A stretch of 64,000 nucleotides of DNA, taken from NCBI GenBank assembly GCA_963556145.1, contig OY744461.1, forward strand, positions 8,442,891 through 8,506,890, in the 5' to 3' direction. This DNA is from Hygrocybe punicea. Lineage: Eukaryota > Basidiomycota > Agaricomycetes > Agaricales > Hygrophoraceae. Position numbers and translations under genes: made by a program. This document shows, piece by piece, positions 11,600-21,921 of this stretch. The notes under the pieces are model-generated. The model was not told where the DNA came from and ran no database searches. It was given only the letters and a program-made list of their open reading frames with translations. Every line of letters begins with the position of its first letter. Within the stretch, counting starts at the first letter, position 1.

Positions 11600-13133
11600 C
11601 TACGTAGTGTCCATCTTTTCGCCAACCAAAAACCCTTCATCCCGGTCCTGTTCTGCAAATCTGATCAAACGGTTAGCGGTACCCCAATTCATTCCTGCCA
11701 GATCCTGCAACTTCTCTGGGGTGCGAATGGCGATGAGGTCATCAAGGCGTATAATGCCGTTGGCCTTTAGTGGGGAAGCATACTGTGCATAGTTCAGGCC
11801 ATCTTGGCCACGCTCAGTGTGCTTGTCGAGGGACTCGAGCCAATTAGAAATGGGAGGATACTTGATAGAAGTCGCTGCCGCCTTGTTGGAGGATGAATGG
11901 CCTGACTCAGAAACCTTCGATGACATAGATCCTCCCGTTGATGGCTGCTGTCCCATCGTGGACCAGTTTACTGGTGGGTATGTTGGGGGATATGGCCAGG
12001 GCGGCATCATCATCATCTGGGCAGGCCACTGTGCATTACTGCGTTGCTTAACGAGAAGTTGAGTTCCTTGTTTGTCAGCGATATTCAATCTGTCGGGAGG
12101 GGTATCGATGGTCGCAGTTCGTTTACGCTAAATTGACGGTGAGATGATGGAACAATGAAATAAAATTGACATACCAATAAAGTAGCCCACAACGACAGAT
12201 CCGTGAATGTGTATTGATAATGTGTTCCATCGTTGCGAACATAACATGCTTTGTCTTTGTGCTCCATGCACGCATGGTGTTTCTCAATCTGCTTCATGAG
12301 CTTATGTTCTTGTTCCGTTTCATCATCGACGACTAAAGCTGGCTTCGTTTCTTTTTTGGCTCCAGTCTAAACAAGAATTAGTGTCCATATATACATATTA
12401 AAATGTCTAGTTACCTTAGTTGTACCGACTGGAGCCTCTGAGGTGTCGATGATGCGAATACAGAATGGCTTGACATCTCCTTTACCACGTTTCTTCGCCT
12501 TGCACGTCGCAATAAATTCATCGACGTCGTCCATCATGGCTTCATAGCTATCCTCATCTTCAAGGAGTTTTGGAACTGGTTTGGGAGTTTTGGGTCAGTA
12601 GGATGGGATATAACCGATAGAGGTGAGAAGTGTTACTCGCGTCTCCATTTTTGCAGCGACAGCTATGAGGAAATTAGAAAACGATGTCGATGATGGCAAA
12701 TTGAGATCGCGGCTAGCGTTTTTGAAAGGGATTTCATATTTTATATTGAAGGCAGCGGTGGCTACCTCTGATGTGCCTGTAAAGCTGTCGGCCATTGCAA
12801 AACAGCAATTGAATGTCACTTACTATCACCGTCTTCGCTGTTTTCATCAAGATCTATGAATTCCGGCTCCTCGTTCCCATCAGCTGCTGGCACTTGCTCA
12901 GCATCACTGTCATTGATATCGATTGCCTCATGAATAATGTCATCCATCATAGGCCCTTCTATATCCTCGATGTCAGCAATTTGCACCTTCTTAGCAAATT
13001 TTGGTGTCGGTTTGGGCCTAGCTTTAGCCAGTGGAGGTGGATCTATCTTGGATTTGGCTGTTTTTCGAGAACCAGTTGCAGTGGTTTTCGAGCCAGCTGG
13101 GAGTCGCTTCTCAGCAGTTCTCCGGTTTCCCAT
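11600..13133 (-). CDS. Accessory gene of the Tc1/mariner element; acidic protein with SAM-like C-terminus
   Basis: Five exons on the minus strand, 13133-12824, 12776-12615, 12575-12415, 12366-12175 and 12127-11600, join in frame to give about 450 residues. The second intron is only 39 bp, so those borders are the least certain. The N-terminus is basic and Pro/Lys-rich (KTTATGSRKTAKSK), then acidic (DIEDIEGPMMDD; DLDENSEDGD). A central segment has His and Cys that could bind metal (KHHACMEHKDKACYV). A Pro-rich stretch leads to about 70 C-terminal residues (NWLESLDKH, LKANGIIRLDDLIAI, LAGMNWGTANRLIRFAEQD) that look like a sterile-alpha-motif helical domain. Ordinary Tc1/mariner elements have only a transposase. 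Similar proteins are, from memory, common unnamed proteins in Agaricomycetes. Function unknown; DNA or protein binding is a guess. Confidence 0.75.
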
Positions 13134-13426
13134 TGAACCCTAAGAGAGTGTTGTGTAGTGATAGATAAATAAAAGAGATTGAAATGAGCAAGAAATGTGT
13201 TGAGGAATAAACCAAAGAGGAAACACCGAAATTTTCAGCACATTTCCCGCTCCGCTCTTGGGGGTCGGCTAATGCTCTGGGGCATCTTCTGCAAAGCTAT
13301 AATGACAATGTATTATACCCCACCTATGACAGGATGTGTCTTATCCTGTGTAATTACCCTCTGATCGCAATGCACAGGCTATAAATACAATTTTGGAGAT
13401 GCCTTGAAAACAAACTATATTTTTAT

Positions 13427-13592
13427 TTTGACCAAAGGGGCACCTGGAGCTCACAGAGAGGATCATTTTTCACTATACAATCACCATGTTCAGAGCATTT
13501 TTCAATGAGTTATGGCTCCCCGATGCTGGGGACTTGAAATGACCAAATTTGGATGGAAAATGCGGCTCCGCAAACTTGGCTGCAAATGGCAA
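13427..13592 (-). repeat. Right terminal inverted repeat of the Tc1/mariner element
   Basis: Reverse complement of the left repeat, ending GCTGCAAATGGCAA just before the TA target copy at 13593-13594. Confidence 0.9.
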
Positions 13593-15117
13593 TAATCCTC
13601 CACAAGTTGTGAAATTAAATGGACTTCCTGAGAATGTTGTACCACTAACAAGAACAAGTGTTACTGTAGACTGTGCACTACCAGATGACTCATCTATTAC
13701 AGTATCACGCAGTCAGGTAGAGGTACTTCCCAATTTTTCAATGACTGATTATTCTTCACAAGGAAAGACAAGGCCTAATAATCCAGTTGATCTAAATAAC
13801 AATCGAACTCATCAATCATATTATACTGCATTATCACGTAGTGCATCTGCCCTTGGTACTGTCATTTTACAAGGATTTGATGCAAGAAAGATTACAGGTG
13901 GTGCATCTGGGGCATTACGTCAAGAATTCCGTGAGCTGGAAATTTTAAATGAAATAGTCAAATTGAGATACAAAGGCAAGCTTTCAAGTTCTGTTACTGG
14001 TGATCGCAGAAATTCTCTGATTGAAACCTATAGATTGTGGAAAGGCAAGCATTATGTTCCAGAAAATGTGCACAAGGCAATTCGATGGAATAAGTCTGAT
14101 CCATATATTCCAGGTGAAGAGGATAAAATTCCATGGAAAATTCTGGACAAAAAAGAAAAGGTTCCTTTGAAGTCAAATTATGTTCCTGCCCAAGGCAGTT
14201 TACCTGCATTGTTTTATCAAAATTCTACTAATAAGAGAAAAATAAGTGGGTCTTGTGTTGCCCCTCTGAGAAAGAAGTTGAAAAGAAATCATAATATTAA
14301 TGATACTCTATTGACTTCTCTGAACATTCCAATTGGTACACTCTGGAGTAACAACAGCTGTGCATATGACTCTGTGATAACTATATTATATAACATTTGG
14401 CAGGATGATAAGATTACTTGGTCTAATTCTTTCAGAAATTTAAACCCTCAATTTCTTGGCATGGTGGTGGATGGATTTTCAAGATATTCTGAAGGTGAAT
14501 GCTCTTTAGAAGAAGTGCGTGATCATATAAGACACTATCTAGATCAGCATTCACATCATAACTTTGCATGGGGAGTAAATGCAAGTGTTAATATCTTATT
14601 AGATACATTGTTACAAACTGAAATCCCCATTCTTTCCTCTCATATTTCTTGCCCTCAACATCATCCTGTGTCCAGACAGCGGGAAGCAGCAAAAAATAAC
14701 CATATAGATGTTGGTAGGATTGACTTTGTTTCTATTCAGAATGAACTTGATCTGTTTGTAATTTCTCTAGCTTCAAAGTGTACAGTCTGCAATGACTTTC
14801 TACTTCGAAATTTTACTTTTATAAATGCCCCTCAGTTACTTGCCTTTGCTACATCTGCTTCCACCACTACTTTAGATCACAATTTGGTAGTCACTGTTGA
14901 AGGAAATACAGAACCAAAACCATATCAGCTTAGGGGTGTCATATATTATGGAAGTGATCACTTTACATCTCATATTATCAGTTTGACAGGTCAAGTTTGG
15001 TTTCATGATGGTATCATTACTGGAAGAGTTACAGAATATGAAGGAATGTTGGAAGATGTTGTTTTAACTGTTTGCAGATCAAAAAAACCTTGTATTTTGA
15101 TATATACCCCTATATAA
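13593..15117 (+). pseudogene. Helitron helicase C-terminus plus ubiquitin-protease-like domain (fragment separated by mariner insertion)
   Basis: Begins at the second TA copy and reads NPPQVVKLNGLPENVV, which joins the helicase codons before 10048 in frame. It contains the last helicase motifs (YSSQGKT and HQSYYTALSRS), a basic linker, then about 260 residues with GTLWSNNSCAYDSVITILYN (cysteine box), CTVCNDFLLRNFTF (possible CxxC zinc pair) and LRGVIYYGSDHFTSHI ... VWFHDGI (histidine box). The order and spacing fit a USP-like cysteine protease fused to a Helitron helicase. The frame is intact from the junction to the stop at 15117, unlike the first copy. Confidence 0.85.
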
Positions 15118-15325
15118 GTGCTTTCTAAATACTCTCATTGCAACTTGTATTAATGTTACCATCATGAATGTAGAAATATATTTATATTTACTGGTTACAA
15201 GATGGATTACAGCTATTTTAAAAATGGCTGTAAACCAAAGTAACAATTTTTGCCTGAATATACCGTTCATTTGATTTGAGAGGACGAGGATATGCCGTGC
15301 ACAGCAACGGCCCTCTAGCACAAGT
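15118..15325 (+). mobile_element. 3' terminus of the second Helitron copy
   Basis: Matches 1273-1461 closely, including the hairpin (15294-15311) and CTAG (15315-15318). Similarity to the first copy ends after CACAAGT at 15325, and unrelated sequence follows. Confidence 0.7.
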
Positions 15326-15834
15326 AGCTATTCGTGGCAGAACAAGCTATTCATCGGTATGTCCTCCCACACCATTATTTCTAGCTATTCAATCACTGAT
15401 AGCTATTCGGAATAGCTAATAGTACTAAAGTTAGGTGTACTCGCTAAAGGCCCTTGTATTGCGTGGTCCCTTGCGGGCGTCTGTTTCAACTTTTTTTGCT
15501 TACGTTCACTTCCATTTCCCCAATGGGTTCCGACTAAATTGATTTAGGCTCGGTCAATAATGTAACCCGAGCATGCCAAAATCAAAATTCAAGGGGGTGC
15601 CGGCATTGCAATTTCGCACCCGAGATGGGGGGTGGGGCCGAGGCGACTTGTAAATTTATTCTATGGGGATTCGCATTCGGAGGGGCTATGGTTAGGAAAG
15701 AGGCCGAGAATAATTGCAGTTTTCAATGCATCGATCGTGAATTGCGGATTTATATCAAGATAGTCGGGATCCCGACCTATGGAATTCTTATTAATTTAAA
15801 CGGCCAGTCAAATCGTTGTTAGAAATGGTGTCAC
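15326..15834. other. Intergenic stretch, no gene recognised
   Basis: Contains several copies of AGCTATTC within 15330-15420 and a GC-richer part from 15450. No coding signal, structured RNA or element end that I can support. A 15-base word (CCAAAATCAAAATTC) near 15577 also occurs near 1487 after the other Helitron end; this is probably chance but could reflect related target sequence. Confidence 0.5.
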
Positions 15835-16130
15835 ATAATGGAAGACCTACGAAAAGCCTGTTGCTCGTGCGACATACCACCTCCAAGACTGCCTTAGCCG
15901 CGGGTATAGCTTCCCAACCTGTCGCAATGATAATAAACGACGGCCACCTGACATTGGAAATGAAATGAAATAAAACAAAAATAACGCACCATAACTGCCA
16001 AGAGAAAGAACACTGTCGAATGATTCCTTGATCTCGTCCAGGATGTCGGGGAAAAATGACTCCCAGATTTCGGGTGAGAGTGACTCGGATAATGGGGACA
16101 TGAAGGTCCTCGCCTAATGTGTATTTCGTG
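15835..16130 (-). pseudogene. Cytochrome P450 fragment
   Basis: On the minus strand the pieces YTLGEDLHVPIIRVTLTRNL, FPDILDEIKESFDSVLS and, after a short intron, VLEVVCRTSNRLFVGLPLC match the region around the B'-C helices of fungal P450s of the kind used in secondary metabolism. Only about 90 residues remain: no N-terminal anchor, no ExxR motif and no heme-binding Cys motif. After GLPLC the family sequence ends. It is therefore a truncated gene relic. It lies just downstream of the HNH gene. Confidence 0.7.
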
Positions 16131-16307
16131 TGTCCAATCTGAGGAAATCGAGAGATGAAAAATTGCGTGGAAGAAGATCTCAAATTGAAGTCACTTCGTC
16201 AATAGCGTTGAATAGGTTGACATGATCGTTGCTAGCTTTACGAATATCTTCTACACACTGGCGACTAATGGGTTAGAACGCAAACACAGCCTTAAGACAA
16301 CGAACCC

Positions 16308-17519
16308 TCATTCAACACCGGATGTGATCCCAGAAGACCACTGCGCCATCCCTCTGAAACCTTCTTGCTGCCTATGTTTGTTCCATTGCTTTGCCATGAA
16401 TCGGTCGAAGTGATACGTGGGAAATGGAGGCTGGTTGTCGTTGTCGTTGTCTTCAAATTCGTCTTCCGACTCATCATCAGCTGTTTTGAAGGGATAGACA
16501 AAGAAGGAGATGTTGGGGACGGTCTTGTACTGGTCAGTACCGAATCTTTTCACGACACACTGCAAATAATGCCAATCGAATACACCCTTCGGAGGTAAAT
16601 GGTCGCTTCCATCATGTACCGAAAGCGTCACCGAGCGCATGTGAAGAGGAGGCGGGTCAGAAAGACCGGGAAACCTCACACCGGTGTAAGGGAGATTGGG
16701 ATCATTGGTATTAAAGTTATGAAGGGTGTATGTCTGACCCTGTAGAGTGGCTGTGTTAGGTGATAGGATGCCAGATTCCCACGGGTTACTTACCACGACA
16801 TGGTAGAAACCCAGGTTATAATGATCCACCAGCGAATCCAAAGCGCTGAAGAGAAGGACCCCGATCTCTGGGTGGAATCTGTGAACGTTAAGAGCTGCTA
16901 TCGCTCCTTCAAATCTCGTGACCACATCTTTCGCACCATCTGTGCCAATGCGTTTCGGGATAAGGTGGGATGCGATGAGCGAAGTTGCAGCACGGGTCAC
17001 TACGCATCCACCATCACGTAATTCGAGATGTCGGCGGAAAGTTGTTGAGCTGGATTCGGAGCCCACGGAGGTCACTGAACGAGACTGGATTTCACTGATT
17101 TTAGATAGCTCGATGGGGCCGGTCGTCACGAATTCATAAATCCCTGGGGCCAGTGGATCACCCAGGTTGATTTGTAGCCAATCAGCATCTCTGTCTCTGT
17201 CATACCAACACAACGGCGTGCCCGTTCTGTGGGTATAAACTTCACCTACGCCGGAAGGGTCGCAGATGAAATGAGCGACCTTGATGATCCAATCCACCGT
17301 GGCACCAGCGTATCGCCTGATATCGTCTATCGAGCCCTGGATTAGGTATAAATGACCTGAGAGTTGTGGGATGGAAGGAGGCGGGTTCACGATGGTGGGA
17401 TTCGCGGTGGTGGGGTTCGGGAAAACGAGGCTCCGACGCACTCGGATGTATACGGTTTGACTCCCCGTAGTTGCACTTCGAGACGCTGGTGCCCCCTTGC
17501 CAGTGAGTGACACTTGCAC
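16308..17519 (-). CDS. HNH-endonuclease-domain (HNH_2-like) fungal protein
   Basis: The frame gives about 400 residues on the minus strand. A central block, LRDGGCVVTRAATSLIASHL followed by IAALNVHRFHPEIGVLLFSALDSLVDHYNLGFY, matches the HNH_2-type domain seen in many basidiomycete proteins. In those proteins Cys/His residues hold a metal and the usual order is RD..C.VT....AHIIP...GIGVLL......FD...GF. Here the expected AHI is ASHL, and the LLFS..DSLVDHYNLGFY part is well kept. A 54-bp GT..AG segment inside (between HVV and GQTYTL) is probably an intron although it stays open. The acidic C-terminus (DDESEDEFEDND) is typical of disordered tails. The frame has no ATG at the 5' end (first codon used is GTG), so a first exon is missing or not seen. 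Nuclease activity is not established for this family. Confidence 0.7.
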   Translation of the reverse strand: MQVSLTGKGAPASRSATTGSQTVYIRVRRSLVFPNPTTANPTIVNPPPSIPQLSGHLYLIQGSIDDIRRYAGATVDWIIKVAHFICDPSGVGEVYTHRTGTPLCWYDRDRDADWLQINLGDPLAPGIYEFVTTGPIELSKISEIQSRSVTSVGSESSSTTFRRHLELRDGGCVVTRAATSLIASHLIPKRIGTDGAKDVVTRFEGAIAALNVHRFHPEIGVLLFSALDSLVDHYNLGFYHVVVSNPWESGILSPNTATLQGQTYTLHNFNTNDPNLPYTGVRFPGLSDPPPLHMRSVTLSVHDGSDHLPPKGVFDWHYLQCVVKRFGTDQYKTVPNISFFVYPFKTADDESEDEFEDNDNDNQPPFPTYHFDRFMAKQWNKHRQQEGFRGMAQWSSGITSGVE

Positions 17520-17569
17520 AACGTCTGACCGCCGCGACCAAGTCCATGACCTTCAAACTCAGCACTTCA

Positions 17570-17951
17570 CATTGAAACTCAGAGTGTCGGCTTAATTACA
17601 CAGCTAGCTAGTTGAGCTAGTCTTGGAACTAGCCGTTCTTACTGGTCGGATTCCGAATCGGACTGTCAAAAACAGTGGGGTAGAACACCATTGCAAGTGT
17701 TTTTGACACTCCGCTCGGTTTCATCCGTCTCGCTGTATAGAACATAGGTGCACTCAGAACATGTGAAGAGTGCACGGACTCGTGTCGTGGCGTGACCTTC
17801 AAACTCCGCGAGCTGCCTATATAAGGGCAGCGGTCCTGATCTGGTCTACATCTGATCCCCAGATCAGGCACCGTCATGACGCGTCTCACTCGTCCCTAGA
17901 TCCACCATCTCTCGGGTTTTTGGCCTCGTTCCCTTGTCGTTTCCTTGTCTC
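17570..17951 (+). promoter_or_regulatory. Upstream region of the tyrosine-recombinase retrotransposon with TATA box
   Basis: CTATATAAGG at 17817-17826 lies about 130 bp before the first useful ATG (17952), a reasonable distance for a fungal TATA promoter. Repeated words (GACCTTCAAACTC at about 17547 and 17795; CAAAAACAGTG and AGTGTTTTTGAC at about 17668 and 17697) may belong to terminal repeats of the element, but I could not match them to the downstream end. Confidence 0.4.
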
Positions 17952-20100
17952 ATGTCGGTCCCCGTAGCTGCCTCCGACTCTCTCCGTTCTTCTTTCCCTT
18001 CTTCTGCCACTCTCCCTTCCGCCGCCCTCCCTACCACTCTACCTTCCTCTCCTTCTGCCGTAGATAGGACCTCCTCTCCTGGCTTGCCAGCAGACGACCT
18101 CGATCTGGAAGCGATCGACCAGATTCTGACAGATATACCTCCGTCCCCTTCCCGATGACGGGCGCTTGTCCTAGACTCAATCGAAGAAGATCCTCCCCTG
18201 GCTGCCAGCGCGCCTCCGGCAAAACGTTCGCACAAGGCTCCCTCTAGGTTGACAACTCCTGTTACCAGGTCTACTCGCGCAGGGAAAGGAAAAGCTCCCC
18301 AATTGCTTTCCACTCCTGCTGGCCCTTCCCGTCTCGCAACGTCTTCTGTGCCACCTCGATTTATCTCTTTTCCTTCCACTCCACACCCCTTGTCTCTCGA
18401 TCCTATCACTCCTTCTCTTCCCTCTCCGTTTCCAACATCCTCTTCCTCGATTCTGACAGCCCTTTCCTTTATTCCCTCATCCTCGTCTTTGGCTCCCCTT
18501 CCCGCCTTGGCTCCCCCTCCCAGCTCCATTCCCCCTCCCGCCCCTCATTCCCTGGTCGCGGCTGCTCCCGTTCAACTTCGCTCCTCTCCATCCATTCCGT
18601 CGATCCCGGTCATTCTTCCATCCAGGGTTTCCTCTCCGGCCTTTCCTCAAGCTCCGGCCTCTTCACCTCCTAGTCCTTCCAGATCCCAGGCCGTGGTCCT
18701 CCCTTCGACAGCTTCCCTCGAGCCTAGCCCTGCCATTGATCCCATGGCGCCCCCAGCGCCTTTAGGCTCTATCGATCCTGACGTGGCGGCTGCCTTTTCG
18801 CTGGCCCTCTCTATGGCGATCGATTCAATGAAGAATGGCATCGTCCCTGACACGGCTTCGTTGCTTCAGGTCCTCCGTAACCCCGCGTGCGCTCATGCTG
18901 CAATCCCAAACCCTGCGATCACCCTTGGTGCTGTGGTTCCTAGAACCCCTGACATTAGCATCAATACTTCAGGTGAGCACGCAGTTTCCTCTCGCTCGTC
19001 TCTCTTCGTGCATATATGCACTGTAGGGCTTTTCACAGCCCTACTCACTCGTATTTTTCTCGAGTCTTTGCCTCGCCGTATTTCCAGCCGTCACTCCTTT
19101 GCTCGGAGCCTGTTCCGAGCCTTCGCTCACTCTTTGCTGTTACTCAGCACACCCAGGTGAATTTATATTACCTGGCGCGTCTCCGGGTTTTCATACGCTC
19201 GCCTCCACGAACGCACAGCTGGACCTGAACGATATTCTCTTTCCTCCCAGTATTATCAAGATTTTGGAACAGGGCTGGCATAAGCATATTCCTTTGCACC
19301 TCCTCTCAAATTCGCGGTGCCGTATGGCTCTTTATTGCCCTTCCGCTAGCGACACTCTCGCCGTCGTGGAAGGTGGCCGCCTTCAAATCCAGCAATCCGC
19401 CTTAGACGCGGCTGGGGAGCTGGAGATTTCTGTGCCGGATTTCTGGGAGGCTTGGCCTCGCCTTTGTGACTTAATAGAGCAATACCTTAACTCTCCCCAA
19501 AAACGTCAGATTGCAGACACTTTTCATTCTCACTTTCGTTTTATAACTAGCCGCCACGATTTCGCGGATCTCTTCCATCTGTACGTTCTATACGACTCTT
19601 GTATTCGGCAGGCTTTCGTTCAACGTTCCAATGCCTTTTCGCCAGCCACGTTCCACTCTCATCTTTGGCTCCAGATCGTCGATAACGATCGTTCGCACCA
19701 ACTCACTGTCATGCGTGGTACGATGGACAGTATCTGCTCTGCCCCCTTTCGTTCACAACTGTCTGGCGCTTCCAAGGGCACGCTGGCCGGTCAATCTCAC
19801 GCCCAAAATCGTGCCATTTCCAAGCGCACGTCTTCAGCTCCTGCAAAACAGTCCGACACTCCCACGTTGTGCTTTGTCTGTCTCTCAGGCACACACAGCG
19901 GCCATAAATGCCCCGAGTCGGGTAATGGCTTTCTCACAAAAGGGGATGACGGTTACTGGAAAGCCCCGGACGATGTCCGTGTCTGCTTCCATTTCAACAG
20001 CCATGCCGGGTGTGCTTTCGCTGACACCTGTCTCTACTCTCATATCTGTTCCTTCTGCGGGTCTACTTCGCACAACGCTCAATTCCACCCTCAGGTCTGA
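17952..20100 (+). pseudogene. Gag-like protein of the tyrosine-recombinase retrotransposon
   Basis: Ser/Pro/Ala-rich N-terminus; TGA at 18156-18158 in the context CGA TGA CGG interrupts it but the frame continues. A 184-bp GT..AG intron (18973-19156) joins INTSG to EFILPGASPGF. The second exon has LNDILFPPSIIKILEQGW and a capsid-like helical region. At the C-terminus there are two zinc-binding motifs: CFVCLSGTHSGHKC, a CCHC-type knuckle, and CFHFNSHAGCAFADTC followed by HICSFCGSTSH. This packages element RNA. The start at 17952 is the first ATG in the frame. Confidence 0.75.
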
Positions 20101-21818
20101 TTTGTTTCCTATCGTCACTCCCCTCAAAGCGGATAAATGGCACGAATTTCTCTCGGCTGCTGGTGTACTAGATATTTTTTCTGATGTCCCTGAAGGGTTG
20201 CGTTCCGGTTTCCGTATTGGCATTTCTTCTTCAATCTCTGAAGTTTTTTCCCCCTGTAACCATAAATCCGCATTGGATAACCCTTCCATTATCGATGATT
20301 ACATCGCCAACAAGATCAAAGAAGGTAGATATTCTCGCGGATACTCCCCTGGCGAATTTCTGGCCCTTTTTGGCCCCTACCGCACTTCTCCCCTCGGCTT
20401 GTGTTTCGATAAGCCGCTTAAACCTCGCCTCATTCAAGACCATTCTTTTCCTCGAAACGACCCCTCATTGTTGTCTGTCAACTCAGAAATCGATTCCTCC
20501 GCATTCTCTTGTGATTGGGGAACTTTTATAGACTGTTTTACTCGTGTTCTGAATGCTCCAGCAGGTACAAATTCGGCTGTACTGATTTTTATTCCATTAT
20601 TGATGTCTTTACTCGTGATCTGGTGTCTCGCCAGGTACCGAAGTCGCCGTTTTCGATGTTGACTCAGCCCACCGTCGCATGCCGGTTGCACCTGAAGACC
20701 GCCTTCATGTGTGTGTCGCGTGGAAAGGATGTGTGCATATGGATCATTGTTGCTGTTTCAGCTGTACGAGTTCGTCAGGGATTTTCGGCTGCGCTGCTGA
20801 TGCAATCATACTCATTTATATTTTCAAATTGGTCGACGATATTCTCAAATGGGCTGACGACTTCACGTTCTGGCATTTTCCTATCAAGCCCGCGATCGAC
20901 GGCGTCTGGTCGTACTCTTACGACGAATCACTGGTCTGGGATGTGGCAGTGGACTTGGGTTGGCCCTGGTCTACAAAACCGGGCAAGTGTATCCCTTTCG
21001 CGTCTTCCTTCAACTACATTGGGTTTCATTGGAACCTCATCTCGAAATCTGTCTCCCTCCCAGATTCAAAGCGTATGAAATTTCTTTCAAAGCTCGTCGG
21101 CTGGGTTCCCGGCGCGTCCGTCACTCGCAAAGAGTGCAAATCTGTCGTCGGCTCTCTGAATCATTGCTCAGTTGTTATCCTCGCAAGTCGTTCCCACCTC
21201 CCTTCACTCTATCGTTTTCTGGCGGCATTCGCCTCCCGCCCGTCGCGTTTTACTAAACTCCACATTCCCTCAGCTACCCTCACCGATATCTCTTGGTGGC
21301 GCGATCAGCTATCCCTTCCGTGGTGTGGTATGAACGTCTCCGCTCGTCCACCTTCGTCGCCTTCTACCATCTTTGTTGACACTTCTTCATCATGGGGCAT
21401 CGGGCTTGTGTGGGACGGCTGTTGGTTGGCATGGCCCCTTGTGCCTGGTTGGCATTCTGATGGCAGAGATATTGGCTGGGCCGAGATGGTGGCAGTTTTT
21501 CTGGCCCTGCTTACAATCATAAATCACGGTACTCGTTCTGTGTCCTTCTCTCTTCGTTCTGATAACGCTGGCGTCGTGGGTGCCTTCGGTGCTGGCCTTT
21601 CATGTAACCACCATCAAAACTCGCTCCTCTGTCGCGTCCTTCTACTATTTCATGAGTTTGACATCTGGTTTGCTATTATGTGGATCCCCTCTGAAGACAA
21701 TCTGGCAGATGGTGCTTCGAGGGGTCTTTTCCCTTTGTGGAATAATGTTTTACCTCATCCACCTGGTATCCCATTTTTCTTACGTCCTTTCGTTGCCCCT
21801 GCAGTTTCACCCCCTTGA
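20092..21818 (+). pseudogene. Reverse transcriptase and RNase H of the tyrosine-recombinase retrotransposon
   Basis: Overlaps the Gag end in the +1 frame. Begins SDLFPIVTPLKADKW; then LRSGFRIG, KPLKPRLIQD and a 70-bp GT..AG intron (20565-20634) joining NAPAG to TEVAVFDVDSAHRRMPV. The expected polymerase box is seen as DDILKWADDFTFW (ADD in place of the usual YVDD). RNase H follows with FVDTSSSWGIG, GWAEMVAVF, LRSDNAGVVGAF and PSEDNLADGASRG, which supply the acidic catalytic residues. It copies element RNA to DNA. No stop is seen in the spliced frame, but the partner genes are broken. Confidence 0.8.
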
Positions 21819-21921
21819 TGTTCTTTGTTTTTGCCTCTGAGTTCCTGTCATATTTTAACTCCCGCTCGGCGTTTGTTCCTGTAAGCTTGCACGTGTATAC
21901 TGTCAATGTGTTATGTAAAAA

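Larger units (their letters stand above)
10050..13592 (+). mobile_element. Tc1/mariner-family element with long inverted repeats and two genes
   Basis: Length 3,543 bp. It is flanked by TA direct repeats (10048-10049 and 13593-13594). The ends are long imperfect inverted repeats of about 165 bp (10050-10215 and 13427-13592), beginning TTGCCATTTGCAGCC. Inside are a transposase on the + strand and a second multi-exon gene on the - strand, both with intact splicing. Removing the element plus one TA joins the Helitron codons in frame. The intact reading frames suggest a comparatively recent insertion. Confidence 0.92.
3939..15325 (+). mobile_element. Helitron with Rep, helicase and ubiquitin-protease-like domain, interrupted by a Tc1/mariner element
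   Basis: One long rolling-circle transposon gene runs from about 4064 to 15117 with a 3.5-kb insertion at 10050-13592. The 3' end carries a hairpin (15294-15311) and CTAG at 15315-15318, and matches the first copy up to 15325. The 5' end is not identified; it lies somewhere between 1462 and 4064, so the start given is a lower bound set by the tandem repeat. The gene has two in-frame stops plus the insertion, so this copy should be inactive, but precise loss of the insertion would restore the frame at that site. Confidence 0.75.
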
